From positions 684,640,583 to 684,704,582 of the forward strand of contig NC_081412.1 of NCBI RefSeq assembly GCF_030272615.1: a stretch of 64,000 bases of DNA. The letters run 5' to 3'. The first letter of the stretch is position 1; every line of letters starts with the position of its first letter. The position numbers and the translations under genes were made by a program. The notes beneath the pieces were generated by a model. The model was given only the letters and a program-made list of their open reading frames with translations, did no database searches and had not been told where the DNA came from. Positions 1-11,984 of this stretch are shown piece after piece. The stretch is from Cryptomeria japonica (taxonomy: Eukaryota; Streptophyta; Pinopsida; Cupressales; Cupressaceae).

Positions 1-1665
1 GTGATGAAGGAATATTTCTTAGTTATTCATCTAAGAGCAAGGCATATAGATGTTTTAATAAGAGATTACAAAATAACATTGAGAGTGCAAATGTGAAGAT
101 TGATGAACAGTTTAGAGGTAATTCAAGGTACATGGACTCTGAACCGACAATAGAGATAATATCAAATGAACCTACAATGAGTACACCGGTACAGAATGTT
201 GATCCAGTCACACCAACATCATCTGAAAATTCCATAGCAATTGAAGAACAACAACAAGTAAAAACATCTAGGTATGTAAGACTGAATCACTCTGAAAGTT
301 AGATAATTGTGAACAAATATCAAGGTGTTATGACTAGAGGAAGACTGGCAAATGAAGAGGTATACTTAATTTCTCAAATTGAACCAACATCTGTTAATGA
401 GGCATGTGAAGATAAACATTGGATTAAAGCTATGGAAGATGAATTGGAACAAATTGAAAAGAATAACACATGGACATTGGTTCCACGACCTAAAAAAAAA
501 AATGTAATTGGAACTAAATGGGTATTCAAAAATAAACTTAATGAAGATGGTAAGGTAATCAAAAACAAAGAAAGATTAGTGTGTAAGGGATATTCACAGA
601 AAGAAGGAAATGATTATAATGAAACCTTTGCACCAGTAGCTAGAGTTGAGGTAGTCGGACTATTCTTAGCTTTTTCAACAAACAAGAACTATAAAGTATA
701 TCAAATGGATGTTAAATGTGCATTTCTGAATCTTGATATTGAAGAGGAAGTTTACATTGAACAACCTGATGGATTTTCATTGACAAATGACAAAGATATG
801 GTTTTCAGGTTAAGGAAAGCTTTATATGGATTAAAGCAAGCTCCTAGAGCTTGGTATTCTATATTGGACAAATATCTTTTGAAGCTTGGTTACACTAAAG
901 GTAATACTGACAGCAATCTATATTTCAAAGTGACTAATGATGAAATCTTGGTTATTGAAGTTTTTGTTCATGATATTATTTTTGGAGGAGAAGATGGATT
1001 GTGTAAAGACTTTTCTAATAAGATGCAGGAAGAATTTGAAATGTCTATGATTGGAGAGATAAAATTATTTTTAGGATTGCAGATTTCACAGACTGACAAA
1101 GGTATATTCATAAATCAATCAAAGTACTTGAAGGAATTACTAAAGAAATTTGGCATGGAAAACTCTAAATTGGTAAGTTCACCTATGACTACAACTGATA
1201 AACTATCATTGAAGGATGAATCAACACCTGTTAATCTGACAAGATACAAGTCTATGATAGGAGGCTTACTGTATTTGACACAAACAAGACTTGATATTAT
1301 GAATCCAATATGTATTGTTTCAAGATTTTAGAGTAATCCTAAAGAAAATCATGAATCAGTAGTGAAAAGGATTTTTTAGTATCTACAAGGCACAACAAAT
1401 CTTGGTTTATCGTATCCTAAAGATGAAAAATTTGATTTATGTGCATACACAGATGAAAATTGGGCTGAAAATGTAGATAATAGAAGGAGCACCACTGATA
1501 GAGCATTCTTTCTTGGTAGTAGATTGACTTCATGGTTGAGCAAGAAACAGAGTTGCACATCTTTATCAACAGCAGAATCAAAATATTTTGCAGCAGCAAC
1601 TAATTGTGCCCAGGTATTATGGATTACGAAAATGTTCAAGGATATAAAGGTAAAATGCAAAGAAC
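1..1665 (+). pseudogene. Ty1-copia pol fragment (integrase tail, RT, RNase H), decayed
   Basis: One reading frame runs from base 3 to about 1665 with stops at 300-302, 1329-1331 and 1377-1379. It starts in the end of a copia integrase (DEGIFLSYSSKSKAYRCFN), passes through an acidic linker, and enters a copia-type RT ([13 protein letters not shown], then QMDVKCAFLN, then [12 protein letters not shown]). It ends in RNase H (SWLSKKQSCTSLSTAESKYF). The RT active-site block, normally YVDD or FVDD, reads FVHDI, so the first catalytic Asp is His. The RNase H domain breaks off near 1665, where the sequence changes character, and the upstream part lies outside the window. A retrotransposon polyprotein copies element RNA in cytoplasmic particles. 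This copy is inactive. Confidence 0.9.
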
Positions 1666-2570
1666 CTATAACCTATCTACCCTAATTCCACCTAATCATT
1701 CTTCTAATCCCTCTCCTAATGAGTTGCTAGTGGCTAATCATAATGATTAACCACAAAGTCAACTCCTTGTCCCTTCCATCCAACCACCATCCTTAAATGC
1801 TCTTTTCCTAGGTGAATGTGAGATTTTCAAAATCTCACATTCCTCTAGGCATCCCATCCTCCAAGGAATTTTTAATTTCTCCTTATTCCTCCAATCCCCA
1901 TGATCATCCTTTTTCAATAATTTTTAATTCCTCATCCCCATCCCTCAAGGAATATTTTATTCCATTCTCTTCCCTAGGCTCATTGGGAAGTCTAACCAAT
2001 GAGCCTTGAGGAGTGCGAAGAAAAGAAATGTCTTTAAAGCATATCTCTTGGTCTCCACACTTGTCATTTCACCTCCTCTTGGGCCTTGTGTGGGCTCACA
2101 AGAAATCTTGACCCTTCATCTTGAGTCAATCCTATCCCTCCATTCCTTCTCTTCTCCTCCTATAAATTGAGGGCTCCATCCCCTTGTTTCTCATCTACAA
2201 TTTTAGTAAATCCATGCTGTTATTTTGTGCCCAAGAAATTATCCTCATACCCTTATTATACCAAAATTTGCACTCATCCATACTTAGGCATTTCATACTT
2301 TGATCATCAATCCATCCTTCTTTAGCCATCCATCCTCTATCCATTGTGCACAATATTGGAGAGCCAACCACATCATTCCTATTGGACCATTCAGATCAAG
2401 CTAGGAAAGGGCACATTCTTGGCTTCAACAAGAGTCCAAATTGGAGGAACAAGAGAACTCTCTTGGCAAGGTATCAAGATTGTTTTTGTATTTCCTGATT
2501 TGAATGTTTTATGTCTGTTATGCTTTGATTCAATCTAACCTTGCACCAAGAATTTTCCCTTGGTTCATTT
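1666..2570 (+). repeat. LTR-like block (U3/R/U5 texture), boundaries uncertain
   Basis: This non-coding, pyrimidine-rich stretch lies between the truncated copia and the LINE. It contains two strong hairpins: a 27-base palindrome at 1815-1841 (13-bp stem, 1-base centre) and a 10-bp stem at 1977-1986/1996-2005. These are followed by a TATA-like TATAAATTGAGG at about 2160. The order (hairpin-rich U3, TATA box, T-rich leader) resembles a plant LTR, and the block at 43,365-44,690 has the same organisation. I did not find a matching second LTR or a TSD, so a solo or truncated LTR is only a suggestion. Confidence 0.35.
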
Positions 2571-2579
2571 ATCATTGAA

Positions 2580-5500
2580 TGGCAGCCAGCTAGGCAACAT
2601 CCTTCCAAGACACAGTTCTACCTCAACATGTCTCTCCTGCATCATCAAACCATGATGTCCCACATTCAAAGGATTTGAAATTTAGATCCAAGGCCTCATC
2701 ATCACACTGGTTGGATTGCATGGTGGAAAGACGCCATTACATGCTCTATGAGGTTTCTGCACATTTATGGTAGATAGCTTGCCATGTACCACAGGCGGTT
2801 GTATGACATGACCACCAAAGATCTTTGTTCTTCCATAGAAGCTCTCACCTTGAATCCTTTTGATTCTAACCTACAACTTTGATTAGCCCAGCTCCTCCAT
2901 CAGAAACAAGTTGCAGATAGCTATTCTGCTAGAGGAGCTCAAATCAAAGCTAGGTTACATTAGCTCAAGGTGGGTGATAGGGCCTCCAAGGAATTTTTAC
3001 TAGCTTTGCGCGCCTGTCATACCTCTGTAGGGATCAATAAAATCAAAGAGGGGTAGGTTGTTCTCAATGAGCTACCTGATATTTTGCAAGCTTTTGTCTG
3101 TCATTATGAGGTGTTCACATTGTAGGGAGACTATTCAGCTAGAGCCCAAGCTTTGCAAGATTGCTTAGTTGTTGTTCCCAAATGGCTCTTTGAGTCTTAG
3201 TAGACCCTCTGTGATCTCTTATTGACCATTGATGATCTCAAGGAAGCCATTTTTTCTATGGCGGATGATAAAGCTTGTGGGTGTGATGGCTTTCCCTATG
3301 AATTCTACAAAGCCCTTTGGCCCTGTGTTGGTCCTGACCTCCATAAGGTCTACATTTATGCTTTTCATTCCCAATCCCTAGGAGTGATGATTAACCAGGG
3401 TAATATCAAATTTATCCCTAAGGTTGGGGACCCAAAGAACATTTGAAATTGGAGGCCTATTACATTTCTCAATGTCTCATACAAGATCATCGCCAAAGCC
3501 TTGGCTCTCAAGACTTGTCATCTCCTACCTCTTATTGTGCATCCAGAGCAGATTGAATTTATCAAGTCTAGGTTTATTCTGGATAATATTATTGTTGTTT
3601 GGAAAGGGATAGATTGGGATAGTCTAAACAACTGGAAATATTTCTTAAGATTGACTTCACTAAGGCATATGATCACATTGAGTGGCCATTTATCTTAGCT
3701 ATGCTCAAAGCCCTTGGCTTTGGTCCCAGATTCATTCAGTTTGTCCAGATGTTATTTGGAGATGCCTCGACCTATATCACCATTAATGGCCAATAGCCTA
3801 AGGCTTTTGACCATTTTTAGATCCATTCACCAGGGATGTCCTCTAGCTCCTTTTTTATATGTTCTTACGACAGAAAGGTTTGGTTACTTACTTACTAATG
3901 TTATCTCTGTTGGGCGTGTCCGTGGTATCTCCCTGCTTGAGTCACCTTCTCAACTTGTCAATGGCCATTTTGTGGATGATTCCTTCCTCACTCTCATTGA
4001 AGAAGAAAACAATTTGTAGGTCACTCTTCAATGTCTGGACACCTTTTGCTTGGCTTCTGGTTCAACCATTCAATGGCACAAGATGCAATGTTATAGGCAG
4101 TATTTTCTTCCCACCTTGCCTTGGATTCTTCAATATGACTACGAACGGATTCATTATGGTGAAAGTGTTCACTTTCTAGGCATTCCCTTTGCCTTTCAAG
4201 CTTCGCCTGTGGATCTTTGGAATGTTGTTTTAGTCAGGATTGAGAAAAGGTTGGCCTATTGGATTATCAAGCCTCTCTCTTTGGCTAGTAAATTCAAAAA
4301 TTTGTTCTAAGGTTTTGGTTGCCACCCATGTCTATTACTCCTCATGTTGGGCTCCTTCTAAGGCCTCTTCCATGATATTGGAAAGACTTATGCGGGCTTT
4401 TCTTTGGGCCTCTGGGTCTGACCATCAAGGTTTCCACAGGGTCACTTGGGAGTATTATTGTCTTCCCAAGGAGTCTAGAGGGCTTGGCCTTATTTCGACC
4501 TAGAAACAAGGGCTTGCCTTATGTGCTAAATGGATAATTAGAGCCTTATCTGGCGTGACAAGGCTTGAAAAATCCTTCTTTGACATTACATTTCTTTAGG
4601 ATTTTCTGCCAATAGGCCGGCTTGGAAGGGGATTGGTTTTCAAACCCTGCTCATTATGAAAGACCTTGTTCAGATCTAGGGTACTTTTGTTGTTAAAAGC
4701 ATTTGGCATTCTTGGGAAGCTATCAAGCCTTGGCTTCAATGGGCGGGTGATGGTTTTCTTGATGAGATCTCCATGAATCAACACAACCTCTGGTGGTCAC
4801 CTCTTTTTTAGGTGCAAGGGTCACCACTGACCAAAATCCAGGGTGTTAGTGCTCTACATTTTCATAAACGTGGCATTAGAACACATAAGGATCTGTTTTC
4901 CAAAGCTTCTATGAACCTCTGGTCATGGGATGACCTCTAGGTCCAGTTTTGTCTATCTCGACTAGATCAATAAACTTATGACCTTCTGGTCTCGACCTTA
5001 CCCTCACATTTATTACATAAGCTTGGCATTTAGTCTGTCAGACCTTGCTGGAAAGATTGGAAGTGGTATCATTGGACTCCTTTCACCAACTACAATCCCA
5101 AAATGGGTTATCTCTAGCTGATTCCTCATTTACCTATGGTCCATATTCTCAACTAGCGGTGGCACTTGCAGTCTTCTCAGACTTCCTAGAGATTCAAGTT
5201 TCTTGTTGTCTAGTCCACCACCACTGAACCCAAGATTGCACACTTTGCTTGGTGTGTTCCTTTTCAAGGGCTGCCTTTGGGTTCCATACTTAAGCATTTG
5301 GGAGTTCCTGATCCCCGATGCCCTTTTTGTGGTCACCCAGAAATGTTTATGCATATTTTTTGGTTTTGTAGAAGAGCCTAACAGTACTGGAGCTGGATCC
5401 ATGATTTCTTTTAGCCTTTTCAGTTTGAGCCCTTTTCTTGGCATATGGCTCTTCTAAGCGATTCACCTAGAATCCCCTTCATATTTTCCCAAATATGGCA

Positions 5501-6308
5501 TGCTTTCAGAATGGAGATCCTATTCACTCTTCGGAAGGATAGAAATGCAGTTCTTTTTACTCACAACTTTCTGGATATTAATGTCTCACTTTATGCTAAA
5601 GCTTTCATTTGTAATAATGTATTAATGCAGATTCAGGTACAAGCTAACAAAGTGGCTCTAGAAGTGGGCCACTCATAGGAGCTCATCCAGCACTAGGGCA
5701 ATGCCCCTTGTGTGGTTTCTCGAGTGCCACCAAATCTTGTCTCTACCGACGGCACTCCACCCCGTGGTTGCCATTGTGGCTGCAATTCCTTTTCCCATCG
5801 CTCTCAGACCCCATGGTCCTAGACTCCTCACCACTCCTCTAGTGGGAGAGATGATGCATGGAGGTGTCACTCGACTTCTCCTTTGCATCATGGCTCTGCC
5901 TCAGGGTGCCCTTCTGTTACTCCTGTGACTTTGGCTCCTCCTGTTGGTGATGGCTTTGGGTGGCCTTCTACCACCACCTCCAAGTTTCCCCACTTGGCTT
6001 GGGAGATTTCGCCTCCCAGGCGGGAGAAAGGAGAAGTTGAGAAAGATCCTAATGATGGGTGGTCTATGCTGGACCCAACTCCTGACCTCGCTGATGTATG
6101 GGGCAAGAAAGATGATCCAGATCCTCCTCCCTCGGCTACCTTTGCTTTGGTTGCTTGAGGAAGTTTTTTGATGAATAGCTTTATTTTTTGACTCCGGCTT
6201 CTATCCGTGTGACTCTAGCGGGGTGATCTTGTATCCCCCGACCATTTTTTGTGAATATGTACTTTAATATTTTTAATTAATAGAGAAGGCCTATTTATGA
6301 AAAAAAAA
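2580..6308 (+). pseudogene. L1-type LINE ORF2 remnant with RT and zinc-finger tail
   Basis: This is a plus-strand non-LTR retrotransposon broken by many stops and frameshifts. A pre-RT segment (GDRASKEFLLALRACH) lies near 2970-3030. RT follows: MADDKACGCDGFPYEFYK near 3260, NWRPITFLNVSYKIIAKALA near 3450, DFTKAYDHIEWPF near 3655, HQGCPLAPFLY near 3830 and the FVDDS catalytic block near 3970. A zf-RVT-like C-terminal domain (CPFCGHPE...HIFWFC) lies near 5315-5370, followed by IWHAFRMEILFTLRKDRNAV near 5500. The end is AT-rich and finishes in a short poly-A at about 6300-6308, typical of target-primed insertion. No EN domain is visible, so the element is probably 5'-truncated. The segment 5690-6180 is GC-richer and sits where the 3' UTR would be. 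No intact protein can be made. Confidence 0.85.
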
Positions 6309-6428
6309 TATATTATACATATTTAAAAACATTAAACATTTAATAAACAAAAGACCACATTGATTCCCTATGCTATCAATTTATTTGGTTAACACTAAGT
6401 CATAGTAATGGACTCGAGAATTGTGAAG

Positions 6429-6906
6429 TTAGGGTGCACAAATAGGGGAGAGGTCTGAGTAGTTGAGCGCATTCCAATTGTTGTGATAGAAGTTGATTTA
6501 ATACTCCCATACTTGCTGATTTAATGTCCATTTTTTGTACAACATTGCACCAATAGTTGTGACTTTAAAAATGTTATTGTAGATAATGACTACCAATAGT
6601 TGAATGAAATATATCTTTTGTTGTAAAAAGCAACCAATCATGTGATGCCATGTCAGTTGCCCAAGTATTGGGGCACCTTTTGCAAGTTTATTGGTCTCAC
6701 CTTTTTTTTGGGTTGTTTTGGACACCTTGGCAAAAAGCATGTTGATGTGGCATCATATTTGATGATGTGGCCTTGAAACCTTAATTATAGGCAGGGGACA
6801 TGCCAAGTAAGTTGCTATAAAAAATTGAGAGAGATTTGAAATTTCCATGTAAGATTTTGAGAAGCACAAAATTAGGGTACACAACTACTCGGTCCTCTCC
6901 ACTTCT
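6429..6906. repeat. Imperfect inverted-repeat (MITE-like) unit, about 470 bp
   Basis: A left arm near 6440-6467 (GGGGAGAGGTCTGAGTAGTTG) recurs in inverted form near 6879-6906 (CAACTACTCGGTCCTCTCC) with a few mismatches. The words TTAGGGTGCACAA and TTAGGGTACACAA also stand just before each arm. The interior is non-coding and contains several copies of ATAGTTG. A small foldback or MITE is possible, but I found no clear TSD. Confidence 0.35.
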
Positions 6907-8537
6907 TACATATTTATTCTTAATCATTTCACATTTTCATACAATATCTCTATTGTCAATTCAAGATGGAACAACATTAAAAGTGGAATTAGGTAGGTAT
7001 GGACAAGATTAAAACTAGTTGTTTCGTGTCACAGGGGTGAGCAATTCAAGAAATTGATCTCTATACAATATAAACAGGTTTCATTTAAGTTTGGTCAAAG
7101 ATTCCATTTACAATGTAAAACCTATATTAAGAAGATGATAAACTTGACTTACCATGATCCTTGCATTATAGATCAGATTAGAATCTGTTTATACATAGGT
7201 TTTTTCTCATTTCTTTCTGTAAAAGTGAGACTAATTAATATTTACAAAATAGGCGAGATAAGGAGATGTATAAAGAAGAATAGAGATGAGATTTGATTTA
7301 GATTTGAAAATTAATTTTTTTTTAAATATTACAATTGAGTAATGAAATGATAAATTAACCATACATTTAAGCTATCTAAGAAATTGAAATGATAATCAAA
7401 GCACATAAAAATAATAATTAATGTTTCTAAAGTGAAAAGTGATGAATTTAAACTCAAAGCTTAACACTCACATCATAAATTGTGCATGCTATGTTGGGTT
7501 CATCAAAATGAAATGTTGAGAAAAATGTCATTACTATCTTAATTATGCAAACTAGGACTAAACATTTTCACAATGAGTATTAATTAGGGAAACAATCAAT
7601 AGGCCTGACTACAACCTATTAGAAGAGTTGGACTCAAGGATTGATTATTCCATTTTGTTTGATTGATTGATGTGATAGTGTAATAGGCTAGGGTTAATGA
7701 TGTACAATTGACAACATTAAGCATAAACATAAAGTTACATGTTTGATATTGAAATTCTAAGCACAAATTTGGAAAGGGAATTAGAGAGGAACCTGTCACT
7801 AAAATCTGGGACTGAAAATGTGGGACTAGTTGGCTAGGTAACCTAGTCCCTATACCTCTCATGTGAGTTATAAAACATGATGTCACTCTAATCATCTTCC
7901 CAAAATTTCACAAAAAATGTCTTAGACAATAGAGCTAGGAAATGGTGTCCAAGATTTCTTATTCCTTGAAAGTTTGGATTTGCTTGTCTAAGTCAACTCT
8001 TTTTGGATATATAATTATTCTCCCTTAGATCCTAGTTCTTAAACACAAAAAAGAGATAAAAAAGGTGTTTTGGTGTTGTATAGGGGTTTTCCTTGATCAA
8101 ACCTCAAGTTGGATTCAACCCTATAACAATGATGATGAAAGAAATACTGAAAATATGAAGTAGAATGCTAAATTCACAATGATATACCTTTGTAATGAAT
8201 TCCCATTGTGTTAAAGCCTTCGTGGAAGGTTGACGATGCTAGGATGTTACACATGCATAATTCACTCATGGAGGGAACATATGAACTTGATTGTGGATGC
8301 CATATTCAATGGTTAAATCTTGAATTCTTGACCTCTTCATTCTTTGCCTTGAAATGACTAAAATACTTGCTCAACTATGGCACTATTACTCTAAATGGAC
8401 CAAATTATCACATTAATTTGGTTGATATCTTGAAAGAACCATTTTCATAGTCTAAACTGGTCAATATCTAAATCCTTAACAACCCTGAAAAGATCATATG
8501 ATTCTTCACGATTGAAATTAAGAAGAGGCAAGTCTTT
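6907..8537. other. AT-rich intergenic stretch, nothing recognised
   Basis: I see no ORF with family motifs, no tandem array and no terminal repeats. Short ORFs in this stretch have no recognisable domain. It is probably old, decayed repeat DNA. Confidence 0.5.
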
Positions 8538-10260
8538 TTAGCAAATTTTCACGAAATGGAGTATGCCCCTCTCTACCCCCACTAGTCCTTGGGGGAGAAG
8601 GAGGAGAAGAGGTTTCCCCCAAAATATCTTTACCCTTAGAAGTGGGGATATTATGGGACCCTCAATTTTATTTTTCTTTCCATTCTCCACCCCAGTACTA
8701 GTCTTTCCAACAATATCCATACCATTCAAATTTGATCCATTGGAACAATAAATATATGAGTTAGCTCTCTTCATTTTATGGTCCTTACCTTTCACATCAG
8801 GAGGATTCAAATGGGTCTCTTGGGATTCTAAACCATCCTCCTCTACATTCCATTCCACAACCCCAGTCTCAGTATCAGAGTCTCACTCGGCCTTTGTATC
8901 AAGCTCCTCATCATTCTCCAAGATAGGAGATATAACCTTCTAAACCTATTTTTGAAGGAGAAGCGAGAAATTTCATGTACTAAAGGATGAGAAGAATCAA
9001 AACCTAATGCAAGATTGGGTTTCTAGCACTCTTCATGTGTTCCTTAACATTGTATTCTAAATAATCAAGAAGATAGAATAAAAATGAAACTTGCTTCTTA
9101 TGCCTAAAATGTTAACAAAGTAAAATAGAAGTCAAACATGGTGGTGAATCTCTCATCCACAAAAAAGTATCACATAATTACCTTGACAACTTCCACCCAT
9201 AGAGGTTTGAGGGACTCAATGTCATAACCACCATTATACTTCTTAAACAACTTGTCTCTCTCCTTAAGAAAATTCTACACAACAACTTCAAAAGACCTTT
9301 TTAAATTAAAATTCTTCCCACCCTACGTAGGTTTAGCCTAGTTATTTTTATAATGATCTCTTTCATAATCTCTAGTTTCTTTTCGAACACGAAGACCTTC
9401 TACTCTTTATACCCTTTAACATAGATTTCACAAGCTTTAGGATGAAGGACATGGAGGTGTTCCAAACAAGGAGTAACACAACCCTTTTTCTAGAATACTC
9501 TAGATCCTCACATTTCTCCTAATATTTTCACAAGTCATGGGTCCAATCTTGTTCCTTTTTCCACCCAAAAGAACATAAATAAATAGGCTAAGCATATGAA
9601 GCACAATCGAGAGCTTGCCCCACTACTTGAGAAACTGAATAATCAACCACTAAACTAAATTTTTTCTATGCTACAATAAAAACTAGGTAAAAAAAATTCC
9701 CATAATCTCTATGGTAATCATAATGTGATAGGGATTTCCCAAAAAACTATAAATTAGACTAACCTTCTACATGTCAACGATAAACAAGAGATCCTTGTTA
9801 AAAGTGTAAGGAAACTTGTAGCCAACTTTATGACAATTTCCATAGAACCCAATTTAATTTCAAGAAAATAAACTCATTAAACCTACATGCAAAGAATAGA
9901 CAGCATACCCATCAAAGATGACACAACATATACCCTAGGAAAACCCTCATGAGGGAAAAACCTAACCTCCAAAAGAATCAATCACCATGTATTATTCAAC
10001 AATGCGTAATTAAAATACAACTATGAAAGCTTCTAAAACCCAGTCATCAACAATAAATCCATGTGAAGAAGCACATAACCACACATCCCATGCCATGCTT
10101 TCAACCTCCACAAATGGTAACTTGACTAAGTGGCTCTAATGACAAACCCAAACAACTACCCTTGTGGTTGCATTTAAATACATAAGCTCTCACAAAACCA
10201 CCAAGTGGTATTACATAAAAACCATGCTCTACAAAACCATATGCAAATACCATTGGCTAA
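8538..10260 (-). pseudogene. Heavily decayed minus-strand coding remnant, possibly LINE ORF1-like
   Basis: Reading the minus strand gives short protein-like stretches separated by stops and frame changes. A Cys/His-containing piece (CVTPCLEHLHVLHPKACEIY) is near 9500. A lysine-rich piece (NFLKERDKLFKKYNGGYDIE) is near 9250. A long hydrophilic, acidic tail with WNVEEDGLESQETHLNPPD lies at 8858-8780. The layout (nucleic-acid-binding part followed by an acidic tail) is compatible with a plant LINE ORF1, but no domain signature is certain. It could equally be another gag-like gene. Confidence 0.25.
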
Positions 10261-10609
10261 CTACCCCATTGACCCCACATCTACTATTGGGTACTTTATT
10301 ATAATTAATTTCTCCAATATTAAATAAATACAATATAATAATCCCAATGTTACAATACAACTCATCAAGTGGTTCTAAGAATATTACCAAGGAATACCTA
10401 CATGTTACACATCCATGTGCAACATCAATTAAATAAATATTACATTACACGTCCATGGGAAACTCGCATAAAAAATAAATATTACAATTACAAACATTAT
10501 TATGCAAGGCGTACATCACCTATTTTCCCAAAAACAAGTAGGATAATTATTTACATAAACCTCTCTAACCATGAGACATGTGAAATTTAATAACATTATA
10601 CAGTAGCAA
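10261..10609. other. AT-rich gap between remnants
   Basis: Non-coding and AT-rich. On the minus strand it would be the 3' flank of the RNase H remnant at 10,610-10,960. I see no poly-A end. Confidence 0.4.
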
Positions 10610-10960
10610 CACTATGAGGGGGAGACTCATTCCTCTTCCAGCTAAGTTCATCCATCCTAGTAACACCAATGTTGGCAATAGAGTCAGCAAGTGTATTACC
10701 CTCCTAACAATATGGGAGATATATGAGGCCTCAAAAATATTAATAATATGAAGCGAATATTTAATTAAGGATTCAATAGACCAACTAGGCTCTTGGACCT
10801 TCTTTAGGCACTAAATAATGTTGAGTGAGTCACCTTCAATCCAAACAGTTTTAAATTCTTTAAATATGAGAAAATTTTAGAGTAATATAGGCTATTGTTG
10901 CTTCAGTAAGGTGGTTGTTCTGGATCCCCAAATGGAGTGCCACCACCAACAAAACTTATC
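10610..10960 (-). pseudogene. RNase H domain remnant of a plant LINE
   Basis: The minus strand, with two frame changes, reads IEGDSLNII..LKKVQEPSWSIESLIKYSLHIINIF, then SYISHIVRRGNTLADSIANIG. This is the EGDS...HIxRxxNxxAD pattern of the RVT_3/RNase H domain found at the end of plant LINE ORF2 proteins and in related RNase H-like proteins. The Asp of EGDS and the final N-x-L-A-D motif are readable, but stops and shifts make it a pseudogene. No RT is readable upstream, so most of the ORF2 has been deleted. Confidence 0.6.
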
Positions 10961-11007
10961 GTATTCATTTCTCAACACTCAATTGATCAAGGATAGTTCT
11001 AATTAGA

Positions 11008-11790
11008 TTAAACAGGGAGAGGTCTGAACCATTTCATAACTACTAAAGCAAAGAAATCAGGGGTCTTGCAAGGAGTGAGAACCCCAAAATAGAGAACTAG
11101 TTGACAAAAAAGGACAAAACCCAGTTGAAACCTAGAGTCAAACACCAAAAAAATAGGTGAAGATGAGACTAGCCAATAAAGAAAAAGTAAATAGGAACAC
11201 CCCCACTGAAAACACAAACTAATGGCCTACCTAGTGGGGCACTTTTCAATTTTCTAGTCTTGACTCATCACTTTCAATTTCTAAGAGAAGGAGAGCCTCT
11301 TGTTTTAAATTTTCCTAAAGAAATAGCAAGGGACTCTAGCATAGCTTTCACCCTCAACATTGACAACTCCATCCCAATAGCAAGAGATGAATCCATGTGT
11401 GCTTTCTTCTTATCATTATTTCCATTGATTTCCTCTTGAATGGCCTAGAGAGCCACAAATTTATTATTTGACCTTTCCTTGTTCAGGGCTATCATCTCCT
11501 CCATCTTCCTTTTGAGGGTCGCCTAGTTATCCTGAAGCTCCTCAATTACCTTCATTATCTCCCTCTTATTTTCCTACTGGTCCATCCTCTCATATAGCCC
11601 CTTCAATTCCTCTTCCAGCCCTTCTCATTTATCAATTTTATTCACCAAATCATGTCACCATCCAAATCCTTTGATCCGTTTCATCCATGGCCCAAATAGA
11701 AGCTTTTATGTTTGCTTCAGTGAGGGCCTCAAACCTATTAATTTTATTCTTTAACACATTGAGTTAGCCCAGGAGCTAATAAATTATTGC
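11008..11790 (-). pseudogene. Coiled-coil protein remnant with hydrophobic tail, LINE-associated
   Basis: The minus strand from about 11,790 to 11,230 reads as a charged heptad-like helix with several TAG stops (for example EELKGLYERMDQ*ENKREIMKVIEELQDN). It is followed at 11,217-11,008 by a hydrophobic, Phe/Leu-rich 69-codon stretch. The charged helix resembles a coiled-coil oligomerisation segment. Position, immediately upstream on this strand of the RNase H remnant, suggests an ORF1-type protein of the same decayed LINE. The identity is an inference, because no nucleic-acid-binding motif is visible. Confidence 0.35.
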
Positions 11791-11973
11791 TTCTTATTTG
11801 TTATAGGCATCAAAGAGCTCATTTATGTTATCAACAAAGACTATAAAATCACATTGCATCTAGGAGTTTGTTGGAAACTCTAGTTGTTTTTTTTGTGTTG
11901 TGTTTTTGTTCATGTCAACCTATCTTATGTTGTCATTCATGTTACTATATGTTACAGATGTTTGAAAATGCAT

Positions 11974-11984
11974 AAGGGGGAGAA
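11974..11984 (+). promoter_or_regulatory. Polypurine tract before copia LTR
   Basis: AAGGGGGAGAA lies directly before the LTR that starts TGTTGAAAAC at 11,985. Such a tract primes plus-strand DNA synthesis at a 3' LTR. Here the same LTR is also followed by a primer-binding site (see findings). Confidence 0.6.

Noticed and set aside
5673-6171. Overlapping ORFs on both strands in a GC-richer segment
   Set aside because: They lie in the 3' part of the LINE, have no domain and overlap each other in several frames.
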